64,000 nt of DNA from Mycobacterium paragordonae. Its GTDB lineage: Bacteria; Actinomycetota; Actinomycetes; Mycobacteriales; Mycobacteriaceae. The DNA lies in assembly GCF_003614435.1 (NCBI RefSeq), contig NZ_CP025546.1, positions 5,270,001 through 5,334,000 of the forward strand, given 5' to 3'. Positions 53,050-62,462 of the stretch are shown here, in pieces. The translations under genes were made by a program, and so were the position numbers. The first letter of the stretch is position 1. The number at the start of each line of letters is the position of its first letter. The notes beneath the pieces were generated by a model. That model was not told the DNA's origin. It made no database searches and saw only the letters and a list, made by a program, of their open reading frames with translations.

Positions 53050-54554
53050 CCGAAGATCCCCGGCCGGATGGTCGGCGCCTTGTCCAGCACCACCGGGTTG
53101 ACGAGCGGGTTCAGTGCGCCGAGGCCGCCGGCCGGCAGTTCGGGCAGGCCCTCGACCACCGACAGGAACCGGTGCTGCTCGTCGTCGTCGATCACACCGG
53201 CGGCCAGTTCGGTGAACTTCGACACGTACTGCTTGCGCTCAAAAGGCCTGGCGCCCAACGGGTGCGCATCAGCCACACCGATCTCGTCGACGATCACCTC
53301 GCCGCTGCGCAGCGTGACTTCGGCGCGGGCGCCGAACGCCTTCTCCGCCGGATCGTCCGAGTGGTAGCGGCGGGTCCATTCGGGATCTTCGCGGGTGGAG
53401 ATCTTGTGCCACAGGTCGACGGTGTCGGGCCGGTGCGCACGTTCCGGCGCGTAGGACCGTTCGTGGTGCCACGCGCCGTCCTGCAACGCCACCGCGAAGA
53501 TGTACATGACCGAGTGGTCCAGCGTTTCGCGCGACGCGTCGGGGTCCATCTTCTGCGGGTCGTTGGCCCCGGTGCCGATGACGTAGTGGGTGTGGTGGCT
53601 GGTGTGCAAGACGATCGTCGCCACCTGCTCGAGGTCGCCGATCCGCTCCCGCAACCGCCGGGCCAGATCGATCAGCGCCTGGCTCTGGTACTCGGCGGAG
53701 TGTTCTTTGGTGTAGCTGTCCAGGATCGCGCGCTTCGGCTCGCCGGGCTCGGGCAGCGGCACCTGGTAGGTGTGCTCGGGACCCGACAGCAGCCAGGCGA
53801 TCACCCCGTCCTCACCCTCCCAGATGGGTGCCGGGGCACCTTCGCCGCGCATGGCCCGGTCGACGGCTTCGATCGCCACCTTGCCGGCCCAGGCGGGGGC
53901 GAACGCCTTCCAACTCGAGATCAGGCCCTTGCGGGACTGCCGGGTGGACGTCGTCAGGTGCAGCGCCTGGCCGATGGCCTGGTAGATGGTCTCCTGATCC
54001 AGCCGCAGCATCGTCCCCAGACCGGCGGCCACCGACGGGCCGAGGTGCGCGACGTGGTCGATCTTGTGCTCGTGCAAGCAGATTCCCTTGACCAGGTCGA
54101 TCTGGATCTCGTAGGCGGTGGCCAGGCCGCGGATCAGGTCGGCTCCGCCGACGCCGAGGTGCTGGGCGACCGCTACCAAGGGCGGAATGTTGTCCCCGGG
54201 ATGGGAATAGTCGGCGGCCAGAAACGTGTCGTGGAAGTCCAATTCGCGCACCGCCACGCCGTTGGCCCAGGCGGCCCACTCCGGGGAGTACCTGCCCTCG
54301 ACGCCGAAGACTTTGGCGCCGTTGGCCGCAACGGGATGCGCGAGTGCCTGTGCCCGCGCGGTGGCGACCGGCCGCCTAATCACCGAGGCCGCCGAGACGG
54401 CAGCGTTGTCGATGATGCGGTTGATGATCATGGCTTCGGTATCCGCCGGTACGGCCACCGGGTCGACCGCGACCTCGGCGAACTTGGCGGCCAGGTGTTC
54501 GCGGCGGGGGAAGTCGTCGGCGCTGCGCCGCGTCCCGACGTCGTGGATACGCAT
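53046..54554 (-). CDS. prpD: 2-Methylcitrate dehydratase
   Basis: This MmgE/PrpD-family enzyme of about 502 aa dehydrates methylcitrate on the way to methylisocitrate. Segments such as [23 protein letters not shown] and [12 protein letters not shown] carry the conserved His/Asp residues. I start it at ATG 54554 ([11 protein letters not shown]); GTG 54563 is equally possible. It is the first gene of the operon and is divergent from the prpR regulator, with a PrpR-type site in the gap. Confidence 0.95.
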   Translation of the reverse strand: MRIHDVGTRRSADDFPRREHLAAKFAEVAVDPVAVPADTEAMIINRIIDNAAVSAASVIRRPVATARAQALAHPVAANGAKVFGVEGRYSPEWAAWANGVAVRELDFHDTFLAADYSHPGDNIPPLVAVAQHLGVGGADLIRGLATAYEIQIDLVKGICLHEHKIDHVAHLGPSVAAGLGTMLRLDQETIYQAIGQALHLTTSTRQSRKGLISSWKAFAPAWAGKVAIEAVDRAMRGEGAPAPIWEGEDGVIAWLLSGPEHTYQVPLPEPGEPKRAILDSYTKEHSAEYQSQALIDLARRLRERIGDLEQVATIVLHTSHHTHYVIGTGANDPQKMDPDASRETLDHSVMYIFAVALQDGAWHHERSYAPERAHRPDTVDLWHKISTREDPEWTRRYHSDDPAEKAFGARAEVTLRSGEVIVDEIGVADAHPLGARPFERKQYVSKFTELAAGVIDDDEQHRFLSVVEGLPELPAGGLGALNPLVNPVVLDKAPTIRPGIFG

Positions 54555-54631
54555 AACTCGCACAGTACGCAGCCGCGCAGTTTGGGTAAATGCGCTGTAA
54601 AAGCGTAATTTTGTGTGCTGAGGCGACGGAT

Positions 54632-54639
54632 TTTGCAAA
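54632..54639. promoter_or_regulatory. PrpR/RamB-type box
   Basis: TTTGCAAA is a perfect palindrome and the known core recognised by PrpR and RamB in mycobacteria and corynebacteria. It lies between prpD (78 bp upstream) and prpR (35 bp upstream), so PrpR can act on the operon and on its own gene. Confidence 0.7.
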
Positions 54640-54673
54640 TGTTGTGAAAGGCGGTCGGCGTACTGTGTCCAGG

Positions 54674-56104
54674 GTGGCGAAGACCTTCGCTGGTGCGCGG
54701 CTGCGGCGGTTACGCGAAGAACACGGGCTGACCCAGGTGGCACTGGCACGTGCCCTGGGGCTGTCGACCAGCTACGTCAACCAGATGGAAAACGACCAGC
54801 GCCCGATCACCGTCCCGGTGCTGCTGACACTCACCGATCGTTTCGACCTGCCCACCCAATACTTCGCTCCGGAGTCCGATGCGCGGCTGATCTCCGATTT
54901 GAGCGAGGTGCTGGCCGAGGGACCTGCCACCGCCGCGCAGATCGAAGAACTCGTCGCGCGGATGCCGGCGGTGGGTCAGACGCTGGTCAGCCTGCACCGG
55001 CGGCTGCATGACGCCACCAGCGATCTGGAGGCCTTGCATGGTCGCGCCAATGTCGAGTTGCCGGCATCGGCGCAACAGCCGATGCCCTTCGAAGAGGTCC
55101 GGGACTTCTTCTACGACCGCAAGAACTACATTGCCGAACTCGACCTGGCCGCCGAGCGGTTGTTCGACGAAAACCGACTCCGCATAGGGGGACTCGACGG
55201 TCAACTCGCGTCGCTGCTCAGAGACAGACTCGGCGTGACCGTCGTCCTCGACGACGGGGAGGTGCTGAGCGCCAACACCAAACGGCTTTTCCGTCCCGAA
55301 TCCCAGACCGTGCATGTAGCGCGCTGGCTGCATCCCGGGCAGCGTGCTTTCCAGCTGGCAACCCAGATCGCGCTGCTCACGCAGGATTCGTTGATCAGCG
55401 GGATCATCGCGGCCGACGATCAACTCAGTGACGACGCCCGCGGCGTGGCCCGCATCGGTCTGGCCAACTACTTCGCCGGGGCACTGTTGTTGCCGTACCG
55501 GCGATTTCTCGAGGCGGCCGAACGGGCGCGCTACGACATCGACCAACTGGCAAGGCGATTCGAGGTCGGCTTCGAGACCATCTGCCATCGGCTCTCCACG
55601 CTGCAACGCCCCCACGCTCGCGGTGTGCCGTTCATCTTCGTCCGCGCCGACAGCGCCGGCAACATATCAAAGCGACAGTCCGCCACAGCTTTTCACTTCT
55701 CGCGGGTAGGCGGGAACTGTCCGCTGTGGGTTGTTCACCACGCGTTTTCGCGGCCCGGTCAGTTTCTGACGCAGGTGGCTCAGATGCCGGACGGGCGCGC
55801 CTATTTCTGGGTCGCCCGCACTACGGCCACCGAACCGAGTCATTACCTGGGACCGGACAAGAGTTTTGCCGTCGGACTCGGCTGCGATGTGGCCCACGCC
55901 GAAAAGTTGGTCTACTCCGTGGGAATCGATCTGGCCGACGCCGAGGCGACGGTTCCGATCGGCGCGGGGTGCCGGATCTGTGACCGGCGGGCCTGCTCGC
56001 AGCGGGCCTTCCCTTACCTGGCCTCTCCGGTGCACGTCGACCCGCACCTGAGCACTGACCTCCCGTACCCGCCCGTGACCACCGGTCATGCCGCCGAAAG
56101 CTGA
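54674..56104 (+). CDS. prpR: PrpR, propionate-responsive regulator
   Basis: This regulator of about 476 aa belongs to the short-chain-fatty-acyl regulator family. An N-terminal HTH ([20 protein letters not shown], then [16 protein letters not shown]) is followed by a central IrrE/DUF955-like domain and the C-terminal DUF2083 domain with the Cys cluster [15 protein letters not shown], which in M. tuberculosis PrpR (Rv1129c) binds a 4Fe-4S cluster. It activates prpDBC when propionyl-CoA is present. The start is GTG 54674 or GTG 54665. Confidence 0.93.
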   Translation: MAKTFAGARLRRLREEHGLTQVALARALGLSTSYVNQMENDQRPITVPVLLTLTDRFDLPTQYFAPESDARLISDLSEVLAEGPATAAQIEELVARMPAVGQTLVSLHRRLHDATSDLEALHGRANVELPASAQQPMPFEEVRDFFYDRKNYIAELDLAAERLFDENRLRIGGLDGQLASLLRDRLGVTVVLDDGEVLSANTKRLFRPESQTVHVARWLHPGQRAFQLATQIALLTQDSLISGIIAADDQLSDDARGVARIGLANYFAGALLLPYRRFLEAAERARYDIDQLARRFEVGFETICHRLSTLQRPHARGVPFIFVRADSAGNISKRQSATAFHFSRVGGNCPLWVVHHAFSRPGQFLTQVAQMPDGRAYFWVARTTATEPSHYLGPDKSFAVGLGCDVAHAEKLVYSVGIDLADAEATVPIGAGCRICDRRACSQRAFPYLASPVHVDPHLSTDLPYPPVTTGHAAES

Positions 56105-56227
56105 GTTTCATTCAGCGACAGGCAAATCCGCTTACATAACCGTCAATATCCCGGAACCCATGTCGACGGTGCCTAGATCGGTGTAGCTTGCTGCTGGGGT
56201 GGCACGGGGGTCAACGAGGAGCGGGGC

Positions 56228-57580
56228 ATGACGGATGTCGACTACTGCGTTGTCGGAGCCGGATTCGCGGGACTGACGGCCGCACTGCGCTTGAAGCAGG
56301 CCGGCCATTCGGTGGCGCTGCTGGAGGCCCGCGACCGGGTCGGCGGCCGGACCTTCACCGTGACCCGCGACGACGGCGTGTGGGTCGACCGCGGCGGGGC
56401 GTGGATCGGACCCGGCCAGGACCGGATCTATGCGTTGATGCAGGAATTCGACGTGCCGGAATACAAGCAGCACAACGACGGTGACGCCATGATGATCGTC
56501 GACGGCAAGAAGCGTCGCTACGGCGGAAAGCTGCCGTGGACCATGAGTCCGTGGGCGGTCGCCAACCTGGGCATGGGCCTGATGAGCATCGAGCAGATGT
56601 GCAAGACGATCCCGCGCGAAGCCCCCTGGGAGGCCGAGGAAGCCGCCGAGTGGGACCGAATGAGCATCGGTGACTGGCTCGAGCGCAACGTACTTTCCCG
56701 GCCGGCCCGCGAGATGCTGGACATGGTGCTGGGCGGCACCTACACCTCCACGGCGTCCGAGGTGTCGTTCCTTTGGATGCTGCTGCAGATGTCGTCGGCT
56801 GGCGGACCCACGTTCGTCATCTCGGGTAAGGGCGGCTCCCAGGATGCCCGCCCGGTCGGCGGGATGGGTGCGATCTACCGGCCGATAGTGGCCGAGTTGG
56901 GCGACGCACTGCACTTGTCGCGGCCGGTACGCACCATCATCCAGGACACCGACGGAGTCACGGTCCAGTCAGACGGGTTCTCGGTGCGCGCCTACCGGGC
57001 GATCGTGGCGATCCCGATGGCTATCGCCAGTTCGATCGTTTACGAACCCGCACTGCCCGCGGACCGAGCCTTTCTCAACCAACGCATGCCCAGCGGCGCC
57101 GTCATCAAGACGTCCGTCATCTACGACGAACCGTTCTGGCGCGCCGACGGATTGTCCGGCCAGTCGGCCGCACCCGGAACGCCGGCCACCCTGACCATCG
57201 ATGCGTGCACCGACACCGGGCGCCCGGGGATCATGTGCGCCATCACCGAGGGACCCGCGGCCCGCCGGCTGACCGACCTCAGCGAGTCTGACCGCAGATC
57301 CGTCATCATCGGTGAACTCATCGACAGGTTCGGCGAAAAAGCCCGCACACCAATGGAATACCACGAGCAGAACTGGTCCCTCGAACGTTATTCCGGCGGC
57401 GGCATGATCAGCCACACATCGACCGGTGTCCTCACCGAATACGGCCACGCGCTACGCCCACCGTGCGGCCGGGTGCATTGGGCCGGCACCGAGAGTTCAG
57501 CGATCATGTGCGGCTGGATCGACGGTGCTATCCGCTCCGGTGAGCGCGCCGCGGCCGAAGTGGTTGCGGCGCAGACTTAA
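56228..57580 (+). CDS. aofH: Flavin-containing amine oxidase, AofH-like
   Basis: This 450-aa FAD enzyme of the monoamine oxidase family starts [20 protein letters not shown] (dinucleotide motif), followed by [15 protein letters not shown] and [17 protein letters not shown], and ends with [20 protein letters not shown] (FAD-contacting). M. tuberculosis aofH (Rv3170) has 448 aa. It oxidises a primary amine to an aldehyde with release of ammonia and peroxide; the substrate is unknown. Its end overlaps the PPE gene by four bases in a convergent arrangement. Confidence 0.9.
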   Translation: MTDVDYCVVGAGFAGLTAALRLKQAGHSVALLEARDRVGGRTFTVTRDDGVWVDRGGAWIGPGQDRIYALMQEFDVPEYKQHNDGDAMMIVDGKKRRYGGKLPWTMSPWAVANLGMGLMSIEQMCKTIPREAPWEAEEAAEWDRMSIGDWLERNVLSRPAREMLDMVLGGTYTSTASEVSFLWMLLQMSSAGGPTFVISGKGGSQDARPVGGMGAIYRPIVAELGDALHLSRPVRTIIQDTDGVTVQSDGFSVRAYRAIVAIPMAIASSIVYEPALPADRAFLNQRMPSGAVIKTSVIYDEPFWRADGLSGQSAAPGTPATLTIDACTDTGRPGIMCAITEGPAARRLTDLSESDRRSVIIGELIDRFGEKARTPMEYHEQNWSLERYSGGGMISHTSTGVLTEYGHALRPPCGRVHWAGTESSAIMCGWIDGAIRSGERAAAEVVAAQT

Positions 57581-58764
57581 CCGATCCCGGTGCGCGGAAT
57601 CACGCTGGGCCGGTTCTGCGTCACGTGCGGACTTGCGCCGCCGCGGCCCATCATGCCGCCAGGCATGCCGGCCCCCGCACCGCCGGCACCGGCGCCCATC
57701 GGCATCGGCATCATCGGCATCCCGCCACCGGTGGGCGAGCCGGCCGGCATCGAAGCAGGGGTGGGCGTAGCGCTCAATCCGTGCATCGCCGAGCTGGCCA
57801 TGCCTTTCGGCGCTGACCCCACCCACGTCGGCGGCACCGACATCGCCCCCACCATCCGCGCCTGGCCCAGGCTGCCGGACATGCCCGCCCCCAGGCCTGC
57901 TCCTCCGCCGAGCCCTTTCATCGCCGGAGCGGTGTCCCCCACGAATTTGGTCGCGTCGCCCACACCGGTTGTGGCACTGGCCAATCCAGCTGTGCTGGCG
58001 GTGGCCGACTGTCCCGCCTGCATGAGCGGACCGATCATCATGCTGGCCGGCATGGCGCCCAGCTGAGCCACCGACGCGATCGACTGAATCGGCAAGGCCG
58101 AAGCTGCCGACTGCACTCCCGCCACCAGCCCCGGAGCCGCTCCGGTGACGCCTTGCAGAGCCGGACTGATTGCGGCCGACGCCATGGTCGCCAGGCCGGT
58201 GAACTGCGCACCGAGATTGGCCGCCAGGCCGGCCAGATCAACCGGCGGAGCGGCGAACGGGGTCAGACTCGCGGCCACCGCCGTCGCACCACCGTGATAG
58301 CCGACCATCGCCGCGACATCTTGCGCCCACATCTCCGCGTAATCGAACTCATTGGCCGCGATCGCCGGCGTGTTGAACCCCAGGAAGTTCGTCGCGATCA
58401 ACGTCATCAGCGATATCCGGTTGGCGTCCACCACCGCCGGGTGCACCGTCGCCGTCAACGCCCCCTCGAACGCCGAGGCGGCCGTGCGCGCCAAACCCGC
58501 CGCCGCGTCCGCCTGGCCGGCCGCCGTCGTCATCCAGTCCTGGTACGGCAACGCCGCAGCGGCCATCGCCGCCGATGCCGGGCCTGTCCACTGCCCTCCG
58601 GTCAGTCCAGTGATCACCGCATTGAACGACGACGCCGACGCGGCCAGATCCGCCGCCAGACCGTCCCAGGCCGACGCCGCCGCATGCAGCGGACCCGGTC
58701 CGGCGCCGCTGAAAATCCGCAGCGAGTTGATCTCCGGCGGCAACCACGCAAAATCCAAAATCAT
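57577..58764 (-). CDS. PPE protein, SVP subfamily
   Basis: The protein has 395 aa. The PPE domain (residues 1-180) begins [20 protein letters not shown] with [10 protein letters not shown] and the WxG-like WDGLA motif, and the C-terminal half contains GAMSVPPTW, the GxxSVPxxW signature of the PPE-SVP group. The tail is rich in Met, Gly and Pro. PPE-SVP proteins are usually secreted through ESX-5 with a PE partner. A PE gene lies 100 bp upstream in the same direction. Confidence 0.93.
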   Translation of the reverse strand: MILDFAWLPPEINSLRIFSGAGPGPLHAAASAWDGLAADLAASASSFNAVITGLTGGQWTGPASAAMAAAALPYQDWMTTAAGQADAAAGLARTAASAFEGALTATVHPAVVDANRISLMTLIATNFLGFNTPAIAANEFDYAEMWAQDVAAMVGYHGGATAVAASLTPFAAPPVDLAGLAANLGAQFTGLATMASAAISPALQGVTGAAPGLVAGVQSAASALPIQSIASVAQLGAMPASMMIGPLMQAGQSATASTAGLASATTGVGDATKFVGDTAPAMKGLGGGAGLGAGMSGSLGQARMVGAMSVPPTWVGSAPKGMASSAMHGLSATPTPASMPAGSPTGGGMPMMPMPMGAGAGGAGAGMPGGMMGRGGASPHVTQNRPSVIPRTGIG

Positions 58765-58864
58765 CGCACCCCCAACCCCAGCCAGCGGTATGCAACTACT
58801 TTGGCCATTTGTCCCCTCGCACGGTCATGAATTCAGGTGACTGCCAGCAACATCCCAGGCCGTC

Positions 58865-60169
58865 TCAAGGCAGCAGTCCGGGCCCGCTGCCGATTGCCTC
58901 CGCGAGCTGTTCGGGCAGGAAAGTCAGCAGGCCCGGAAGGATGCCGCCGAAGGCAGTGCCGAACAGCGGGATTGTCCCCGACGTACCGAAGATTTCGAGT
59001 GTGAGCGACGCGGTCTGAGCCGGCGTCAGGATGCCCCCGAGGGGGACGTTCGTCGTCGTGGTCAGTTCTCCCAACGTCACCGAAAGCGGCAGCGTCGCTT
59101 GGCCATTGAGGAATCCGTCCAGAACGGTGGCGGGCGCGTCGAGCAGCGCCGCGCCGGCGCCCAGGACATTGCCGGTTTGCAGCGCGCCGAGCACGGCATT
59201 CGCGCTGGTGCCGAAGGCATTGACGGTGGTGACGACCGGACCTATGGCTTCCAGTCCCAGGACCAACGGCAGGCCCACATGAAGGTCGCCGGTGACCAGG
59301 TCCAGGGTTTGCGAGGTGTCGGTCAGGGTGGTGATCATGTTGGTGAGGTGCTGTGAGATCTGCGCGGGAACCGAGCCGGCGGGGAGCAGATCGGTGAAGT
59401 TCTGCGCCATCTGGCCCGGGATGGCCAGAATCGGCAACAGGTCACCGATGGTGCCCGTCGGGGTGATGTTGATCAGCATCGTCTCCATGTCCTGGTTGGC
59501 CACCAGGCCGGTCAGGAACAGGTTTCCGAATCCGGTCGCGACGCCGCGTGCCGCTCCCGTCACATCGCCCGTCGCGAGCTGCTGCGCGGCGGTCTGCACC
59601 GTCGCCGGCAGGGCGTTCGCGTTGGCGCTGAAGTCCAGGGCGGCGTTGTTCAGCGCGGTGGAAACCGTTTGGCCGTAGCCGATTTGCTGATCGACGATGG
59701 TTTGCAGCACAGCCGCCGGGTCGGCGGGTATTGCGAGGTTGAGCGGGGTGCCGAGTGCTGCGGCGATCGTCTGCCCGAAGCCGGTCTGGTTGCTGACGAA
59801 CTGGCGAAGCAATGGCGCCGGATTCGCGGTGATGGCACTTTGCAGCGCTTGAAGATTGGCGGCCGTATTTGTGAAAAGCGCTTGGGAGGCAGCTGATTCG
59901 GCGCTCGCATAGGCGCCGGCGGCGACGCCCAGTGAACTGGCGAAACGCTCGCCGAACGCCTGCGCCTGGGTGTGGACGGCCTGGAACTCTGCACCGAAGC
60001 TGCCGAACATCGACGCGACCGCCGTCGATATCTCGTCTTGAGCGGCGGCCGCGATCCCGGTGGTCGGGCCGGCCACGGCAGCGGCGGCGTCGGTCAGCGA
60101 GGCACGAATGCCCGCCAGATCTTCGGCCGCGCCCTGCAGTTGTTCGGGCGCCGCGATGACAAACGACAT
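58865..60169 (-). CDS. PE family protein with non-PGRS C-terminal region
   Basis: The protein has 434 aa. Residues 1-90 form a PE domain (SFVIAAPEQLQGAAEDLAGI; the YxxxD/E export signal is represented by AYASAESA). The rest is not a Gly-Ala PGRS array but an ordinary-looking, Leu/Thr-rich segment with several hydrophobic helices, ending in GPGLLP. It lies 24 bp downstream of the PPE-MPTR gene and 100 bp upstream of the PPE-SVP gene, so it could pair with either. ESX-5 export is likely. Confidence 0.88.
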   Translation of the reverse strand: MSFVIAAPEQLQGAAEDLAGIRASLTDAAAAVAGPTTGIAAAAQDEISTAVASMFGSFGAEFQAVHTQAQAFGERFASSLGVAAGAYASAESAASQALFTNTAANLQALQSAITANPAPLLRQFVSNQTGFGQTIAAALGTPLNLAIPADPAAVLQTIVDQQIGYGQTVSTALNNAALDFSANANALPATVQTAAQQLATGDVTGAARGVATGFGNLFLTGLVANQDMETMLINITPTGTIGDLLPILAIPGQMAQNFTDLLPAGSVPAQISQHLTNMITTLTDTSQTLDLVTGDLHVGLPLVLGLEAIGPVVTTVNAFGTSANAVLGALQTGNVLGAGAALLDAPATVLDGFLNGQATLPLSVTLGELTTTTNVPLGGILTPAQTASLTLEIFGTSGTIPLFGTAFGGILPGLLTFLPEQLAEAIGSGPGLLP

Positions 60170-60193
60170 ATGAACCCCCCTTTGATATTTGAC

Positions 60194-61921
60194 TTAGTTG
60201 AAGAGACCCGACTTCGCGTCGGCCTTATTGAAGAAGCCTGAATCGTCGTTGCCGGAGTTGCCGATACCGGAATTGAAGACATTCGAATTGGCGATGCCGA
60301 TGTTGTCGAAGCCGGTGTTTGCGATGCCCGCCAGGAAACTTCCGTGGTTGTTGATGCCCACGTTGTTGCCGTTGCCGGAATTACCGAACCCGGACTCGAA
60401 CGCCAGGCCGGTGTTCATGAACCCCGATGTATCGCCGCCGGAGTTGGAGAACCCCGATGAGTCCAGGCCGGTAGTGCCGAAGCCGGAGTTCTTGACCCCG
60501 ACCGGCGTGATGGCACTGCCGAAACCCGTGTTGAGGTTGCCCGAGTCGAAGCCTCCGGTATTGCTGCGGCCGGCGTTGGCCCAACCGGTGTTGATATCAC
60601 CGGCATTGAAATCCCCGGTGTTGAGTGAGCCGGCGTTCATGCTTCCGGTGTTCTGGAATCCGGCATTTCCGTAACCCAGGTTCTGCGAGCCGCCGTTTCC
60701 GAAGCCCATATTGTTCGCGCCGGCGTTCCCGAACCCGAAGTTGTTGAATCCGGCGTTGAGCGCACCGGTATTTCCCTGGCCCGCGTTGCTGAAGCCGGTG
60801 CTGAAGCTGCCCGAGTTCTCCAGGCCGAAGCTGTGGTTGCCGGAGTTGAAGATGCCGACGTTGCCGGTGCCCGAGTTGAAGAAGCCGATGTTGCCGGTGC
60901 CCGAGTTGCCGAAGCCGATGTTGCCGATACCCGAGTTCAGTGCACCGATGCCCACCTGGTTGTCCCCGGTGAGGCCGAACCCGATGTTGTTGTTACCGGT
61001 ATTGCCGAAGCCGAAGTTGTGGTTGCCGGTGTTGGCGAACCCGACATTGTTGCTGCCGCGGTTGCCCAGGCCCATGTTGGCGTCGCCGCGATTGCCGTTG
61101 CCGACGTTGGCGCTGCCGAGGTTTCCGTTTCCCAGGTTGCCCTTGCCGAGGTTCCCGCTACCCATGTTGCCCTGGCCCGAGTTTCCGGCTCCGGTGTTGC
61201 CGATACCCGAGTTGCCGCTGCCCACATTCTGATCACCGCGGTTGCCGTTGCCGACGTTGCCGTTTCCGGAGTTGCCGCTGCCGAGGTTGGCGTCGCCGAA
61301 GTTGCCGTTGCCCACGTTGCCGGTGCCGTGGTTGCCGCCGCCCAGGTTCTGAGCACCGATGTTGCCCAGCATCGCCTGTACCTGAGCCAGCCCGGGCAGG
61401 CTCGGCAGCGTCTGCTGCAGTGGTGCAAGCTGCGCGACCGCCGCCGACGCCCCGCTGTGGTAGCCCAGCATCGCCGCCACATCCTGAGCCCACATGTCTT
61501 CATAGGTGGCCTCAGCGGCGGCGATCGCAGGTGCATTCTGGCCGAACAGATTCGAAATGATCAGGGAGACAATCTGATTGCGATTGGCGGCCACCATCCC
61601 CGGGTGGACCGTGGCCGCCACCGCCGCCTCGAACGCCGACGCGGCGGCCCGCGCCTGACCGGCCGTGCCCTGCGCTTGGGCCGCTGCAGTGGACAGCCAC
61701 CCCAGATAAGGGGCGGCCGAGCCGGCCATCGCGGCCGCCGCCGGACCTTGCCACACCGCCTCCGTCAGCCCAGAGGTCAACGATGCGAAGGAACGCGCCG
61801 CGGTATCGAGTTCACCGGCCAGCGCGTCCCATGCCGTCGCCGTCGCCAGCATCGAACCCGGCCCTGGCCCCAGATACATCCGCGCCGAATTGATCTCCGG
61901 CGGCAGCACCGCGAAATTCAT
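60194..61921 (-). CDS. PPE-MPTR protein
   Basis: This 575-aa protein has a PPE domain (residues 1-180; starts [20 protein letters not shown]) followed by a long array of asparagine-glycine pentapeptide repeats (NxGx[17 protein letters not shown] and so on) to the C-terminus. This is the major polymorphic tandem repeat (MPTR) subfamily, restricted to slow growers and thought to be surface-exposed via ESX-5. Array length may vary between strains. The upstream gap holds the repeat tract at 62093. Confidence 0.95.
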   Translation of the reverse strand: MNFAVLPPEINSARMYLGPGPGSMLATATAWDALAGELDTAARSFASLTSGLTEAVWQGPAAAAMAGSAAPYLGWLSTAAAQAQGTAGQARAAASAFEAAVAATVHPGMVAANRNQIVSLIISNLFGQNAPAIAAAEATYEDMWAQDVAAMLGYHSGASAAVAQLAPLQQTLPSLPGLAQVQAMLGNIGAQNLGGGNHGTGNVGNGNFGDANLGSGNSGNGNVGNGNRGDQNVGSGNSGIGNTGAGNSGQGNMGSGNLGKGNLGNGNLGSANVGNGNRGDANMGLGNRGSNNVGFANTGNHNFGFGNTGNNNIGFGLTGDNQVGIGALNSGIGNIGFGNSGTGNIGFFNSGTGNVGIFNSGNHSFGLENSGSFSTGFSNAGQGNTGALNAGFNNFGFGNAGANNMGFGNGGSQNLGYGNAGFQNTGSMNAGSLNTGDFNAGDINTGWANAGRSNTGGFDSGNLNTGFGSAITPVGVKNSGFGTTGLDSSGFSNSGGDTSGFMNTGLAFESGFGNSGNGNNVGINNHGSFLAGIANTGFDNIGIANSNVFNSGIGNSGNDDSGFFNKADAKSGLFN

Positions 61922-62080
61922 GCGAGTCGTCCCTCCTTGCGGAAGTCAACGATGCTCGGCCGTGGCTGAAGGAACGTCGGTTACAGCGCGTAATTCCGGT
62001 GCCGTGGGGGTCGTACATCCCGTGGGGTGAGGGTCGTACGGGGTGTGCGGCTATTGAGGCGCCACCGCCGCGGCGGGAAG
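61922..62080. other. Upstream region of the PPE-MPTR gene
   Basis: The stretch has no ORF I can support. A short direct repeat GGGTCGTAC occurs at about 62010 and 62030 in similar flanks. The PPE promoter should be here; no clear operator is seen. Confidence 0.5.
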
Positions 62081-62094
62081 CCCCCCCCCCCCCC
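62081..62094. repeat. Run of 14 cytosines
   Basis: An uninterrupted C14 tract sits at the left border of the tandem repeats. It is a slippage hotspot and could also be a sequencing or assembly error. Confidence 0.8.
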
Positions 62095-62370
62095 GCGAGC
62101 GACCGCAAAATGCCGGCCGTGGCGGCGTGTCCCTGGCAACACGCGGGCGCTCGGCAGCAAGGCCCACCGCGAGCGACCCCAAAATGCCGGCCGTAGCGGC
62201 GTGTCCCCGGCAACACGCGGGCGCTCGCGCCAAAGGAGCGGCAGGCCCCACCGCGGCCGGAAACCCCACCGCGAGCGTCCACAAAATGCCGGCCGTAGCG
62301 GCGTGTCCCTGGCAACACGCGGGCGCTCGCGCCAACGGAGCAGCAGGCCCCACCGCGGCCGGATAGCGAA
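62093..62370. repeat. Three tandem palindromic repeat units (VNTR-like)
   Basis: Three copies start with CCGCGAGCG at 62093, 62167 and 62269. Each shares a core of about 61 bp containing CAAAATGCCGGCCGT and GGCGTGTCCC and ends GGGCGCTCG, so each copy's ends are inverted (CGAGCG/CGCTCG). Copies 2 and 3 also share a linker with GGAGCGGCAGGCCCCACCGC. Spacing is 74 and 102 bp. It resembles mycobacterial MIRU/VNTR loci rather than a CRISPR. Confidence 0.8.
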
Positions 62371-62462
62371 CTTTTTCTACTCATGTTGAACCGTTGCCGG
62401 CCTCCCTGCGTGACACTGGGAGTCACAGGCACAGCAAGAGGGCAGTCTGAATCGGGTTTGAC

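Noticed and set aside
60198..61232. Plus-strand ORFs with regular Pro-Leu repeats opposite the PPE-MPTR gene
   Set aside because: They mirror the Asn-Gly repeat array of the true gene on the other strand; the minus-strand frame has a full PPE domain and start.
62051..62353. Minus-strand ORF with a repeated APACC-type peptide over the tandem repeats
   Set aside because: The peptide repeat is a by-product of the DNA repeats; several frames are open and none has an RBS or domain.
62093..62370. CRISPR array
   Set aside because: Only three copies, units largely contiguous, linkers repeated rather than unique, and no cas genes.
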